A stretch of 64,000 nt of DNA from Candidatus Tectomicrobia bacterium. Its GTDB lineage: Bacteria > UBA8248. Below the pieces are notes generated by a model. That model searched no databases, was not told the DNA's origin, and saw only the letters and a program-made list of their open reading frames with translations. Of the stretch, positions 8,690-18,660 are shown piece by piece (positions within the stretch are counted from its first letter, which is position 1; each line of letters starts with the position of its first letter). Both the position numbers and the translations under genes were made by a program. The stretch covers positions 44,084 to 108,083 of the forward strand of contig JACPUR010000023.1 of NCBI GenBank assembly GCA_016192135.1, in the 5' to 3' direction.

Positions 8690-9960
8690 CAGGCGCCCTC
8701 CTCCAGCCGCTTCGCCCGGATGCGGACGGCGCCGGTGGGCCGGGCCTCGACCACCATGAGCTCCACCCCTCCCCAGGCCACCCGCTCGCCGGCCCGGGGG
8801 ATGCGGCCCAGCAGGGTGAACACCACGCCGCCCAGGGTCTGGGCCTCCGGGTGCCCGGGGACCTTCCAGCCGGTCGCGGCGGAGAAGTCCTCGAGGGTGG
8901 TGCGGGCGCGGCAGAGGTAGGCGTCCTCCGCCTCGGCCTGGATCCAGTCCTCCGTGGCCTGATCGAACTCGTCCTGGAGCTTCCCGAAGATCTCCTCCAG
9001 CAGGTCCTTCATCGTCACCAGGCCCTCCACTCCCCCAAACTCGTCCAGGACCACGGCGAGGTGGGTCCGCCGCTGGCGGAAGACACGGAAGAGGGCGTCG
9101 AGCTTCATGCCCGAGGGGACATAGATCGGCCGGCGGAGCATGGCAGGCGCGAGCCGCTCGCCGGGCCCGGAGGCGCGGCGGAGGTGCCGCAGGAAATCCT
9201 TGACGTAGAGGATGCCGATGATGTTGTCGCGGTCCCCGCCGTAGATGGGGATGCGGGAGTGAGGGGCGTTGCGGACGCGCTCCATCACCTCGGTCAGGGG
9301 CAGGTCCGCCTCCCAGCACACCATCTCGGTGCGGGGAATGGCCACCTCGCCGGCCGTCGAGTCGTGGAACTCGAAGACGTTCTGGATGTAGGTGCGCTCG
9401 GCGGCGTCGAGCGCGCCCCCGGCGTGGCCCGCCTCCACCCAGTCGAGGAACTCGCCCTCCATGAGGACGTTCCGCCGGACCCGGGGCGGGGCGCCCAGGA
9501 GCGTCAGCACCCGGTTCACGATCTGCAGCACGGCCCAGCGGAGAGGGGTGGCTATCCAGGAGAAGGCCGCGAGCGGGGGCGCCGCGAGGCGGGCCGCGGG
9601 CTCGGTGAAGCGCGACGCGAGGCACTTGGGGGTGATCTCGCCGGCGACCATCAGGATGGGCGTCATCAGGATGGGCGCGAGCCAGGAGCGCTCCGGGCCG
9701 AGCACGAGGACCAGCCCGCCCGCGAACAGGGCCGAGGCCGCGATGTTCACGATCTCGTTCCCGATGAGAATCGAGGTGATCAGGCGCCGGGGGCGGTCCA
9801 GGAGGTCGGCGACCAGGCGCCCCACCCCTCCCTCCTGGCGCATCGTCTGCACCCGGGGACGGGGGAGGGAGAACAGGGCCACCTCGCTGGCCGAGAAGAC
9901 CGCCGAGAAGGCGAGGAGGAGGACGAACAGCAGGACGCGGAAGAGCAGCTCCCCTTCCAT
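8689..9960 (-). CDS. CNNM/CorC family transporter-associated protein, first of pair
   Basis: A 423-residue paralogue of the next gene with the same layout: DUF21 membrane domain (F-S-A-S-E-V-A-L-F near 25; A-G-E-I-T-P-K near 105), two CBS domains at about 205-325 (H-S-R-I-P-I-Y; L-D-E-F-G-G-V-E-G-L-V-T), and a C-terminal CorC_HlyC domain with A-Q-T-L-G-G-V-V-F. A role in divalent-metal homeostasis is inferred from the family. Tandem pairs of this kind may form a heterodimer. The gene lies downstream of galU on the same strand. Confidence 0.9.
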   Translation of the reverse strand: MEGELLFRVLLFVLLLAFSAVFSASEVALFSLPRPRVQTMRQEGGVGRLVADLLDRPRRLITSILIGNEIVNIAASALFAGGLVLVLGPERSWLAPILMTPILMVAGEITPKCLASRFTEPAARLAAPPLAAFSWIATPLRWAVLQIVNRVLTLLGAPPRVRRNVLMEGEFLDWVEAGHAGGALDAAERTYIQNVFEFHDSTAGEVAIPRTEMVCWEADLPLTEVMERVRNAPHSRIPIYGGDRDNIIGILYVKDFLRHLRRASGPGERLAPAMLRRPIYVPSGMKLDALFRVFRQRRTHLAVVLDEFGGVEGLVTMKDLLEEIFGKLQDEFDQATEDWIQAEAEDAYLCRARTTLEDFSAATGWKVPGHPEAQTLGGVVFTLLGRIPRAGERVAWGGVELMVVEARPTGAVRIRAKRLEEGA

Positions 9961-10068
9961 ATCCCTACCCCCTCCCCGGGCGGCGCGGACGCTCCCCGCG
10001 CGGCCGGGGGGCGGCCGGACGGCGCCTGGATGCCGGGGGCTCGGGTTCCGGCGGGCCTGGGTCGGCGA

Positions 10069-10944
10069 TCAAAGGGAGAGGTTCCTCAGATAGGCGCGGA
10101 AGGAGGGCCCCAGGTCCTCGCGGGCGAGGGCATACTCCACCGTGGCCTGCAGGAATCCCAGCTTGTCGCCCGCGTCATAGCGCTTGCCCTCGAACTCGTA
10201 GGCGTACACCGGCTGGCTCCCGAGGAGGAGGCGGATGCCGTCGGTGAGCTGGACCTCGCCCTTCGGGTCCTTCGGGGTGCGCTCCAGGACGCCGAATATC
10301 TCGGACGGCAGGATGTAGCGCCCGATGATGGCGAGGTCGGAGGGGGCCTTCTCCGGCGAGGGCTTCTCCACCATCCCCTTGAGCGAGGTGAGCCGCAGGC
10401 CCGGCGCGGGGCTCCCGTCCGGGACGACCACGCCGTATTTCGATACCTGATCCCTGGCCACCCGCATCGCCGCGACCACCGCGCCGCCGCGCGCCTCCTG
10501 GACATCGGCGAGCTGGCGGATGGCGGGGACCTCGCTGCGAATCAAGTCGTCGCTCAGGATGACGGCGAAGGGCTCGTCGCCCACCACGTCCTTGGCGCAG
10601 AGGACGGCGTGGCCCAGCCCGCCCGGCACCTTCTGCCGGATGGAGGAGATGTGCGCCTTCCGCGAGATCTCCTGGACGATCTCGAGGTGGCTCTCCTGCC
10701 CCCGCTTGCGCAGGTGGTCCTCCAGCTCGTAGGCCACGTCGAAATGGTCCACCATCGAAACCTTCCCGCGCCCCGTGATGAACACGATCTGGTCGATCCC
10801 CGCGTCCAGCGCCTCCTGGACCCCGATCTGGATCTGCGGGGTGTCCACGATGGGGAGCATTTCCTTCGGGATCACCTTCGTGGCGGGAAGAAACCGCGTG
10901 CCGAGGCCGGCGACCGGAAAAACGGCTTTTCGCACTTTGCTCAA
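10069..10944 (-). CDS. galU: UTP--glucose-1-phosphate uridylyltransferase
   Basis: A 291-residue nucleotidyltransferase making UDP-glucose for envelope glycans. It has the signature V-A-G-L-G-T-R-F-L-P-A-T-K-V-I-P-K-E-M-L near residue 13, the A-V-I-L-S-D-D-L-I metal-binding strand near 130, and V-E-K-P at about 190. Length is normal for bacterial GalU. It lies 97 bases downstream of ligA on the same strand and 108 bases upstream of the CNNM pair. Confidence 0.95.
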   Translation of the reverse strand: MSKVRKAVFPVAGLGTRFLPATKVIPKEMLPIVDTPQIQIGVQEALDAGIDQIVFITGRGKVSMVDHFDVAYELEDHLRKRGQESHLEIVQEISRKAHISSIRQKVPGGLGHAVLCAKDVVGDEPFAVILSDDLIRSEVPAIRQLADVQEARGGAVVAAMRVARDQVSKYGVVVPDGSPAPGLRLTSLKGMVEKPSPEKAPSDLAIIGRYILPSEIFGVLERTPKDPKGEVQLTDGIRLLLGSQPVYAYEFEGKRYDAGDKLGFLQATVEYALAREDLGPSFRAYLRNLSL

Positions 10945-11041
10945 TGGCTATCCCAATGGAAAAGGAAGAATAATCCGGAGGCGAGCCGCGCGGGTGAGCC
11001 TGACGCTGCTTCCGGGATCATAGGGAAGCCCCGCCCCCCCG

Positions 11042-13111
<2,070 letters not shown>

Positions 13112-13147
13112 TCATGGCTGGCGGGGAGGGCTCGGCGGGCGCTTCCC

Positions 13148-14065
13148 TCACTGCAAGTTCTTCAGGCGCTCCGCCGCGGTACGGGCGGCCTCGGAGTTGG
13201 GGTACCTCTGCTGCAGCCGCATCAGCAGCTCCCGGGCGCTCGCGCGGTCCCCCAGGTTGAGGAAGGACAGGCCCTCCTGCAAGAGGGCGTCGGGCGCCTT
13301 GTCGCCGTTGGCGTAGTCCACCTGCACCTTGTTGAAGGCCAAGATGGCCCGCTCGTAGTTGCGCTCCTCGAAGTAGGTCTGCCCGATCCAGTACTGGGCG
13401 TCGTCGGCCAGCTCGTGGCCCGGATGCTTGGCGAGGAAGGCGCCTAGCAGGCTCCGCGCGCGGGGATAGCTCCGGTCCTCCTGCAATGCCTTGAGGGCCT
13501 GGTTGAACTCCTCCTCGGGCCCGGAGAGCCTGGCCTCGGCGGGAGGCGCCTGGGGCGCCTCGGACGGCTGCGGCGCGCGTGCCGCGGGCGGAGCGCCCGG
13601 GACGGCGGCCGGCGGGGCGCCTTCCCCGGCGGGGGGAGCGCCCGGCCTGGCCTCGGCGGGGGGGCCCGGCTGCGCCGGGGCGCCGGAGCGGCCGGAGCGC
13701 GCCAGGGCGAGCTCGTTCTCCAGCGATTCCACCCGGCCCCGCATCTCCTCGAGCTGCTGCCCTAGCTTCTGGACCGAGGCTTCGCCGTCGCGGCGGCCGC
13801 GCTCGAGGCTGTCCACCAGGCCCTGCATGGCCCGGCGAATCTCCTCGATCCGTTCCTCCTGGTTCGACAGGCCGCGCCGGAGGCCCACGAGGCTCTCGCG
13901 CACGTCCGGGGACGCCCCGGGGGCCGCCCCCGGGGGGGGCGGCGGCGAGGCGGGCTCCGGGAGGCCGCCGAGCCTTCCCTCGCCCGGGGCCGCGCACCCG
14001 CCCAGCAGGAGGGCGAGGACCCAGGGGGCGAGCCGGACGAAAGCGGGAGCGAGATTCATGCGCAT
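13148..14065 (-). CDS. cpoB: Tol-Pal system coordinator CpoB/YbgF (predicted lipoprotein)
   Basis: A 305-residue envelope protein. A signal peptide ends in L-L-L-G-G-C (lipobox, Cys about 24), so it is probably lipid-anchored, unlike E. coli CpoB. A coiled coil follows at about 55-110, then an Ala/Pro-rich linker at about 115-180, then a TPR domain (A-x-x-Y-x-x-G-x-x-x-Y type repeats) at about 190-300 with D-D-A-Q-Y-W-I-G. It links Tol-Pal constriction with peptidoglycan synthesis in known systems. Start ATG 14065; the alternative ATG is at 14059. Its SD GAGGAG (14076-14081) lies within the stem of an intrinsic terminator. Confidence 0.88.
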   Translation of the reverse strand: MRMNLAPAFVRLAPWVLALLLGGCAAPGEGRLGGLPEPASPPPPPGAAPGASPDVRESLVGLRRGLSNQEERIEEIRRAMQGLVDSLERGRRDGEASVQKLGQQLEEMRGRVESLENELALARSGRSGAPAQPGPPAEARPGAPPAGEGAPPAAVPGAPPAARAPQPSEAPQAPPAEARLSGPEEEFNQALKALQEDRSYPRARSLLGAFLAKHPGHELADDAQYWIGQTYFEERNYERAILAFNKVQVDYANGDKAPDALLQEGLSFLNLGDRASARELLMRLQQRYPNSEAARTAAERLKNLQ

Positions 14066-14068
14066 GAG

Positions 14069-14105
14069 AAAAAAACTCCTCGGCGGGGCTCGCCCGCCGA
14101 GGAGT
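14069..14105 (-). terminator. Intrinsic terminator between pal and cpoB
   Basis: On the minus strand a perfect 13-bp stem (arms 14093-14105 and 14075-14087, ACTCCTCGGCGGG and its complement) with a 5-base loop is followed by seven T (14075-14069). It begins 30 bases after the pal stop and ends 3 bases before the cpoB ATG, so it would end most transcripts after pal. The SD of cpoB is in the 3' arm. Confidence 0.85.
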
Positions 14106-14134
14106 CCTTCCTTCGGAAAAAACCGGGCAAGCGC

Positions 14135-14701
14135 TTAGTTCATCCCCGCCGGAATCCCTCCGGTCACGTTGAACTTCGCGCGGCGGTTCTTGGCCCAGGC
14201 CAGCTCGTTGCGGCGCGGATCCAGGGGGCGCTCCTTGCCGAAGCTCACCGTCTCGATCCGCGAGGCGTCCACGCCCAGGGAAACCAGATAGTCCTTGGCG
14301 GCCTGGGAGCGGCGATGTCCGAGGGCGATGTTGTACTGCACCGTGCCGCGCTCGTCGGCGTGGCCCTCGATCTGGATCTTGATCGTCGGGTTATCGGCCA
14401 GGAACTTGCCCTTCGCATCCATGATGGGACGCATGTCGGGCCGGATTTCAGACTTATCGAAATCGAAATGAACGAGGTCGTTCTCGAAGCTCGCCAAGCC
14501 CGACTTGAACGCCTCCCGGCGGCGCTGGCGCTCGGCCTCGGTCATGCTTCCAGCCTCTTGCTGGCCGGCACGGGCACCGGGAGCGGAGGTCACCGCCTCG
14601 TCGCTCTTCACCGTCTGTTGAGCGCAGCCGGTCGTGACTGCCAACAGGGCCACGCCCAACATGGCCAGTCCCACCCGCTTCCAACTCGCCGCTTGCGACA
14701 T
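14135..14701 (-). CDS. pal: Peptidoglycan-associated lipoprotein Pal
   Basis: A 188-residue outer-membrane lipoprotein. The signal peptide ends in V-T-T-G-C (Cys about 26). After a short linker comes an OmpA-like domain (about 75-185): H-F-D-F-D-K-S-E-I, the peptidoglycan-binding I-E-G-H-A-D-E-R-G-T, and A-L-G-H-R-R-S-Q-A-A-K-D-Y-L. It anchors the outer membrane to the wall and binds TolB. It has its own promoter at 14840-14868 and a strong terminator downstream, suggesting high separate expression. Confidence 0.95.
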   Translation of the reverse strand: MSQAASWKRVGLAMLGVALLAVTTGCAQQTVKSDEAVTSAPGARAGQQEAGSMTEAERQRRREAFKSGLASFENDLVHFDFDKSEIRPDMRPIMDAKGKFLADNPTIKIQIEGHADERGTVQYNIALGHRRSQAAKDYLVSLGVDASRIETVSFGKERPLDPRRNELAWAKNRRAKFNVTGGIPAGMN

Positions 14702-14744
14702 TCAGACTTCCTCCTCGATTCCCGAAAAGGCGCTCGGGTCGCGC

Positions 14745-14781
14745 GTAAAACTTAATTTTACAAGAGGTTACACAACCTCTT
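14745..14781 (-). promoter_or_regulatory. Twin hairpins in the pal leader
   Basis: Two back-to-back perfect inverted repeats lie in the untranslated leader of pal: AAGAGGTT/AACCTCTT (14762-14769 and 14774-14781, loop of 4) and GTAAAA/TTTTAC (14745-14750 and 14756-14761, loop of 5). Neither is followed by a T-run, so they look like mRNA-stability or operator elements rather than terminators. Confidence 0.5.
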
Positions 14782-14839
14782 TCCTTCGGGTCCCGGGCAT
14801 GCGCAAGTAGAAAGTTACCCAATTTCGAAACAGCCATTA

Positions 14840-14868
14840 AGTATAAGTCGGCGCCCCCGGCGGAGCAA
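14840..14868 (-). promoter_or_regulatory. Promoter of pal
   Basis: Minus strand: TTGCTC (-35, 14863-14868), 17-base spacer, TATACT (-10, 14840-14845). The start would lie near 14833, leaving a leader of about 130 bases before the pal ATG that contains the twin hairpins. Confidence 0.6.
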
Positions 14869-14914
14869 GGGGGGTTTTTAGGAAATTTTAACCTGTTTCA
14901 GAATCGCCGGCCCA

Positions 14915-16267
14915 TCACGGCAGGGCGGGCGACCACGCCGGCTCCTGGCCGAGCTGAAGGCGCTTGAGTTCGGTTCCGGCCGAGGTCATGACGTAAATCT
15001 CCTTCCGGCCCGAGCGATCCGACGAAAAGGTGAGGTGCCGGCCATCGGGCGACCAGCTGGGCGACTCGTTCTTTCCCTGGGCGCCCGTCAGGCGGCGCAG
15101 GTCGGAGCCGTCGGGATTGACCGTGACGATATCGATCGAGACGTGGTCGCTGACCCGGGTGGAGTAGGCGATGCGGTCCCCGCGCGGGCTCCACCGGGGC
15201 TCGGTGTTGTAGGTGCCCTGGAAGCTGATCCGCCGGGGGTCGCTCCCGTCCGCGTTCATCACGTAGATCTGGGGACCGCCCGATCGCCCCGAAGCGAACA
15301 CGATGCGCCTGCCGTCCGGGGAGAACGAGGGCGTGACGTCGATCCCGAAGCTGCGGCTGAGGCGGGACCTCACGCGGGTGGCCATCTCGTAAAGGACGAG
15401 CTGATAGGTGCGGCCCGTCCGCTCGGCGTAGGCGAAGAAGCGGCTGTCGGGGGAGAAGTTCCCGCCGATGCCCTGGGCGGCGGGCGCGTTGACGCGGAAC
15501 TCGGCCCCTCCGTTGGTGGGGAGGATGAACACCCCCGGCGGGCTCGACTTGAACGAGGAGTAGGCGAGCCACCGGCCGTCGGGGGACCAGGCGGGTGCGT
15601 TGTTGCCCATGCCGTTGCGCGTCACCCGCCGGAGGTCGGCGCCGTCCCAGTCCATGATGTAGATCTCGCCGCGCTCGGCGGGCGAGCTGCGCGAGACGAA
15701 GGCGATCTGCGTGTCGAAGATGCCCTTCTCGCCGGTGTAGCGCTCGAGGACGGCGTTGGCGAAGCGGTGGGCCATCAGCCGCCAGCTCGAGCGCGGGTAC
15801 TGGAAGCGCTTGCCGAGCTCCTGCGCCCCGCGTGCGGTGTCGTAGAGGAAGATCTCGGCCGTGATGGAATTCCCGCCGACCGTGTAGCCGCCCTTGACCA
15901 GGCCCTCGGCCTTCACCACGTTCAGCCACTCGGGGAACTTCTGCTCCTCGAGGCGTATGCCCGCCTGGAGGGGGTTCTCCGGGTAGCTCCGCCGGTCCTG
16001 GACGTAGAAGAGCCCCGTGCGCGAGAGGTCCTCCTCGATCACCTGGGCGATCTGGAGGCCGAGCGGGTCGCGGGGCCCGTCGAGCGGCCGGAGCTCCGGG
16101 ATCGCGAGCCGGATCTTGCGCGCGGCGGGGGAATAGATGTCGATGAAGGTCCGGGACGCCGCGAGCGCCCCGGGAGCCGGCGGCCCGGCGGCGAACCCCG
16201 CGAGGAGAAGAAAAAGGAAGAGGCGCAGCCGGCCCCGGAGGCGCGGCCGGGCCCCGGGCTCATTCAC
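14915..16267 (-). CDS. tolB: Tol-Pal translocation protein TolB
   Basis: A 450-residue periplasmic beta-propeller protein that links Pal to TolA. The signal peptide has an arginine-rich start and a hydrophobic core ending in A-P-G-A-L-A-A near residue 38. An N-terminal TolB domain (I-A-I-P-E-L, then I-x-x-D-L-S-R-T-G-L-F) precedes five or more WD-like PD40 repeats with the P-A-W-S-P-D-G-R-x-L motif. Start is GTG at 16267, 22 bases after tolA, with GAGGGTGGG upstream; longer readings enter tolA. Confidence 0.95.
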   Translation of the reverse strand: MNEPGARPRLRGRLRLFLFLLLAGFAAGPPAPGALAASRTFIDIYSPAARKIRLAIPELRPLDGPRDPLGLQIAQVIEEDLSRTGLFYVQDRRSYPENPLQAGIRLEEQKFPEWLNVVKAEGLVKGGYTVGGNSITAEIFLYDTARGAQELGKRFQYPRSSWRLMAHRFANAVLERYTGEKGIFDTQIAFVSRSSPAERGEIYIMDWDGADLRRVTRNGMGNNAPAWSPDGRWLAYSSFKSSPPGVFILPTNGGAEFRVNAPAAQGIGGNFSPDSRFFAYAERTGRTYQLVLYEMATRVRSRLSRSFGIDVTPSFSPDGRRIVFASGRSGGPQIYVMNADGSDPRRISFQGTYNTEPRWSPRGDRIAYSTRVSDHVSIDIVTVNPDGSDLRRLTGAQGKNESPSWSPDGRHLTFSSDRSGRKEIYVMTSAGTELKRLQLGQEPAWSPALP

Positions 16268-16289
16268 CGTACCGGCCCACCCTCGAGCG

Positions 16290-17282
16290 TCAGCGGCAGA
16301 AGCTCGCGCCGCAGAAACGGAATCCCAAAGCAAGCACACTCTCCTTCACCGAATTGGGCGGCACGGGGAACGCGGGCGTCGCGGCCCGCTCCACGGCCCG
16401 CAAGGCGGCCTCGTCGTAGACCTTGTTGCCGCTCGACTTCTCGATTTTCAGGCCGCGGACGCCCCCGCCGCGGTCGACATCCACCGCGATCGTGACGCTC
16501 AGCCTGTCCAGGTCCGTCAGATTGAGGGGAATCGTCCAGAAGCTGCGAACCCGCTCGCCCAGGAGGCCGTAGTAGCGCTCGAGCTCGGTGCGGGCGACGC
16601 CCCCGCCGCCCCCTCCGATGCTGCCGCCGCCCTGGCCGTCCCCGCCGCCCTCGCCCGGATGCCCCGCGGGCGGGGTCTGGGCGCGCGCCGCCTGGGACGC
16701 CTCCTTCTGCCGGCGGTCGGCCTCGCGCTTGAGGTTCGCCTCGTACTGGCGGCGCCAGCGGTCCTCGCGCTCCCGCCGCTCGCGGATCTCCTTGAGGCGC
16801 GCGTCGCGCTCGCGCTGCTTGCGCTCCCGCTCGTCCCTCTCCTTCCGCTCCCTCGCGGCCTTCTCGGCCTGCTCCGCCTGGAGCTGCCTGATCCGGCGGA
16901 TGTTCTCGATCTCCTCCTTGCTGGGCGCGGGCGGCTTCTTCGCCTCGGGCGCCTTGGGCGCCGCGGGGACGGGAACCGCCTTCTCCTTCAGGTCCTCGGG
17001 GCGGTCCCCGGACTTCCCCTTCTGGGAGCCGCCCGGGATCTGGTCCGCGCCCACCAGGCTCACGGCGGTGCCGCTGCCGTAGAACCTGGCCTTGGTCTCG
17101 GAGGGATGGTAGAGGGTCCAGCCGAACAGCAGGACGTGGAGCGCGACCGACCCGGCCCAGGCGCGGCGGAAGCGCGGGTCCTGGATGAGGGGCCGCGAGG
17201 GCCCGGCGCCGTGCGGGGCCTCGGGCGCGGCATCCTCCGCCAGCGCCGCCAGGCGGTCCTTCCCGTTCGGCGGGGTTCTCAT
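16290..17282 (-). CDS. tolA: Cell envelope protein TolA (TonB-like energy transducer)
   Basis: A 330-residue inner-membrane protein that carries proton-motive force from TolQR to the outer membrane. A single membrane helix near residues 42-58 (A-G-S-V-A-L-H-V-L-L-F-G) has the His typical of TolA/TonB anchors. A long Lys/Glu/Arg-rich coiled coil spans about 105-200, then a Gly-rich hinge, then a TonB C-terminal-like domain at about 235-320 (V-x-I-x-V-D-x-x-G, A-L-R-A-V-E-R-A). Position between tolR and tolB confirms identity. It ends with a short Cys-containing tail (C-G-A-S-F-C). Confidence 0.92.
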   Translation of the reverse strand: MRTPPNGKDRLAALAEDAAPEAPHGAGPSRPLIQDPRFRRAWAGSVALHVLLFGWTLYHPSETKARFYGSGTAVSLVGADQIPGGSQKGKSGDRPEDLKEKAVPVPAAPKAPEAKKPPAPSKEEIENIRRIRQLQAEQAEKAARERKERDERERKQRERDARLKEIRERREREDRWRRQYEANLKREADRRQKEASQAARAQTPPAGHPGEGGGDGQGGGSIGGGGGGVARTELERYYGLLGERVRSFWTIPLNLTDLDRLSVTIAVDVDRGGGVRGLKIEKSSGNKVYDEAALRAVERAATPAFPVPPNSVKESVLALGFRFCGASFCR

Positions 17283-17289
17283 GCGAGCC

Positions 17290-17730
17290 TCACCGCCGGC
17301 GCCGGCTCGCGCTCTCGGGCTCGAGAGGGTCCGTCACCATGTTGAGCTTCGTGATTCCCGCCGCGCGGATGACGGCCATCGTCTCGACCACCCGGCCGTA
17401 GGGGACCGTCCGGTCGGCGCGCAGGAAGATCTCCTTGTTCGCCCGCGACCGGAACAGCGCGGCGATCTTCGGCTGGAGCTCCGCGAGCTCGTGCGGGTGA
17501 TCGTTCAGGTAGACCTTCTGCCCGCGGTCCACGGTGACGACCACCGCGTCCTCGGCGACGCGGGACCTCTCCGCGGTCACCTTGGGGAGATCCACGTTGA
17601 CGGCCTGGTTCTGCGTCTCGAGGAGCGGGGCCGTCACCATGAAGATCACCAGCAGCACCAGCATCACGTCCACGAGGGGCGTGACGTTGATCTCCGACAT
17701 CGCACTGCCGCGCGTGATTTTTACAGCCAT
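17290..17730 (-). CDS. tolR: Proton-channel subunit TolR
   Basis: A 146-residue ExbD/TolR protein. It has a short cytoplasmic start, the I-N-V-T-P-L-V-D-V-M-L-V-L-L membrane helix (residues 14-27) with the essential Asp, and a periplasmic domain with the V-D-L-P-K and A-D-R-T-V-P-Y-G-R-V motifs. Start ATG 17730 lies 14 bases after the tolQ stop. The long open frame continuing upstream on this strand is not coding. Confidence 0.95.
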   Translation of the reverse strand: MAVKITRGSAMSEINVTPLVDVMLVLLVIFMVTAPLLETQNQAVNVDLPKVTAERSRVAEDAVVVTVDRGQKVYLNDHPHELAELQPKIAALFRSRANKEIFLRADRTVPYGRVVETMAVIRAAGITKLNMVTDPLEPESASRRRR

Positions 17731-17744
17731 GGCGCCCTCTCCCC

Positions 17745-18515
17745 CTACATCCGCATGAAGTGCCGGCCCACGAGGTTGAGGAAGTCGGCGGTGAAGTTCT
17801 CGATGTCGTTCGCGATGACCTTCACGCGGTTCTGGTAATGGTTGTAGGCGATGACGGCCGGGATGGCGGCCGCGAGGCCCAGGGCGGTGGCGATGAGGGC
17901 CTCGCTGATGCCCGGCGCCACCACCGCCAGGCCGGCCGAGCCGCGCGAGCCGATCTCCCGGAAGGAGTTCATGATGCCCCACACCGTCCCGAACAGCCCG
18001 ATGAAGGGAGTGGCGCTGCCGGTCGTCGCCAGGAAGGTCAGCAGGCGCTCGAGCTTGCCCACCTCCTGGTTGGCCGCGCGCCGGAGCGCCCGCTCCACGG
18101 TCTCGACGCCGGTTGACTCCGTCGTGGTGAGGACGGAGGCCTCCTCGGCCCCTCCTCCCTTGGCGGAGCGCGCCTTGACCACCTGCTCCACCTCCTGGTA
18201 GCCCGCCGCGAACACCTGGCCGATCGGGCTGTCGCCGAACTCGCCCGTCTCGTTGTAGAGGTGGTCGAGCCGCTTCGCCTTCCAGAACACCGCGAGGAAG
18301 TCGTCCGAGCGATGCCTCGCGCGCCGCAGCTCGAAGTATTTCCAGATGATGATCGCCCAGGACGAGAGCGAGAAGGCGATGAGCATGAGCAGGACGAAGA
18401 ACACAACGCCGCTCGACCGGAACGCCAGGCCCCACAGATCCATCTCGGAGGCGATGGGGCCGTTGGCGGGCGGAATGGGAGCGGCAGTGGCGGCGAAAAT
18501 GGACAGAGAAACCAC
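17745..18515 (-). CDS. tolQ: Proton-channel subunit TolQ
   Basis: A 256-residue MotA/TolQ/ExbB protein with three membrane helices: near 30-55, near 150-172 (F-L-A-T-T-G-S-A-T-P-F-I-G-L-F-G-T-V-W-G) and near 200-220 (G-I-S-E-A-L-I-A-T-A-L-G-L). These carry the conserved Thr and Gly residues of the proton path. First gene of tolQ-tolR-tolA-tolB-pal-cpoB, with a strong promoter upstream (18548-18576). Confidence 0.95.
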   Translation of the reverse strand: MVSLSIFAATAAPIPPANGPIASEMDLWGLAFRSSGVVFFVLLMLIAFSLSSWAIIIWKYFELRRARHRSDDFLAVFWKAKRLDHLYNETGEFGDSPIGQVFAAGYQEVEQVVKARSAKGGGAEEASVLTTTESTGVETVERALRRAANQEVGKLERLLTFLATTGSATPFIGLFGTVWGIMNSFREIGSRGSAGLAVVAPGISEALIATALGLAAAIPAVIAYNHYQNRVKVIANDIENFTADFLNLVGRHFMRM

Positions 18516-18547
18516 CGGATGGATCCTCCAGGCCAGGCGGGCAGCAA

Positions 18548-18576
18548 AGTATCGCGCTTTTGCAAAAGGCAGTCAA
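18548..18576 (-). promoter_or_regulatory. Promoter of the tol-pal operon
   Basis: Minus strand: TTGACT (-35, 18571-18576), 17-base spacer, GATACT (-10, 18548-18553), about 33 bases before the tolQ ATG. It is back-to-back with the promoter at 18599-18627. Confidence 0.65.
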
Positions 18577-18598
18577 TACAGCGGTTTTTCGGGAAACA

Positions 18599-18627
18599 TT
18601 GACACGGATTCTCGGGCTTTTCATAAT
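18599..18627 (+). promoter_or_regulatory. Promoter of the M20D-slt-anmK operon
   Basis: TTGACA (18599-18604), 17-base spacer, CATAAT (18622-18627), 34 bases before the GTG at 18661. The -35 boxes of the two divergent promoters are only 22 bases apart, so a single regulator could control both. Confidence 0.7.
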
Positions 18628-18660
18628 CCCCCGGCACCCGCCCGCCACGGAGGTTTGCGC

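Noticed and set aside
7403-9960. Haemolysin function for the CorC-like pair
   Set aside because: The hemolysin label is historical; domains are DUF21-CBS-CorC_HlyC.
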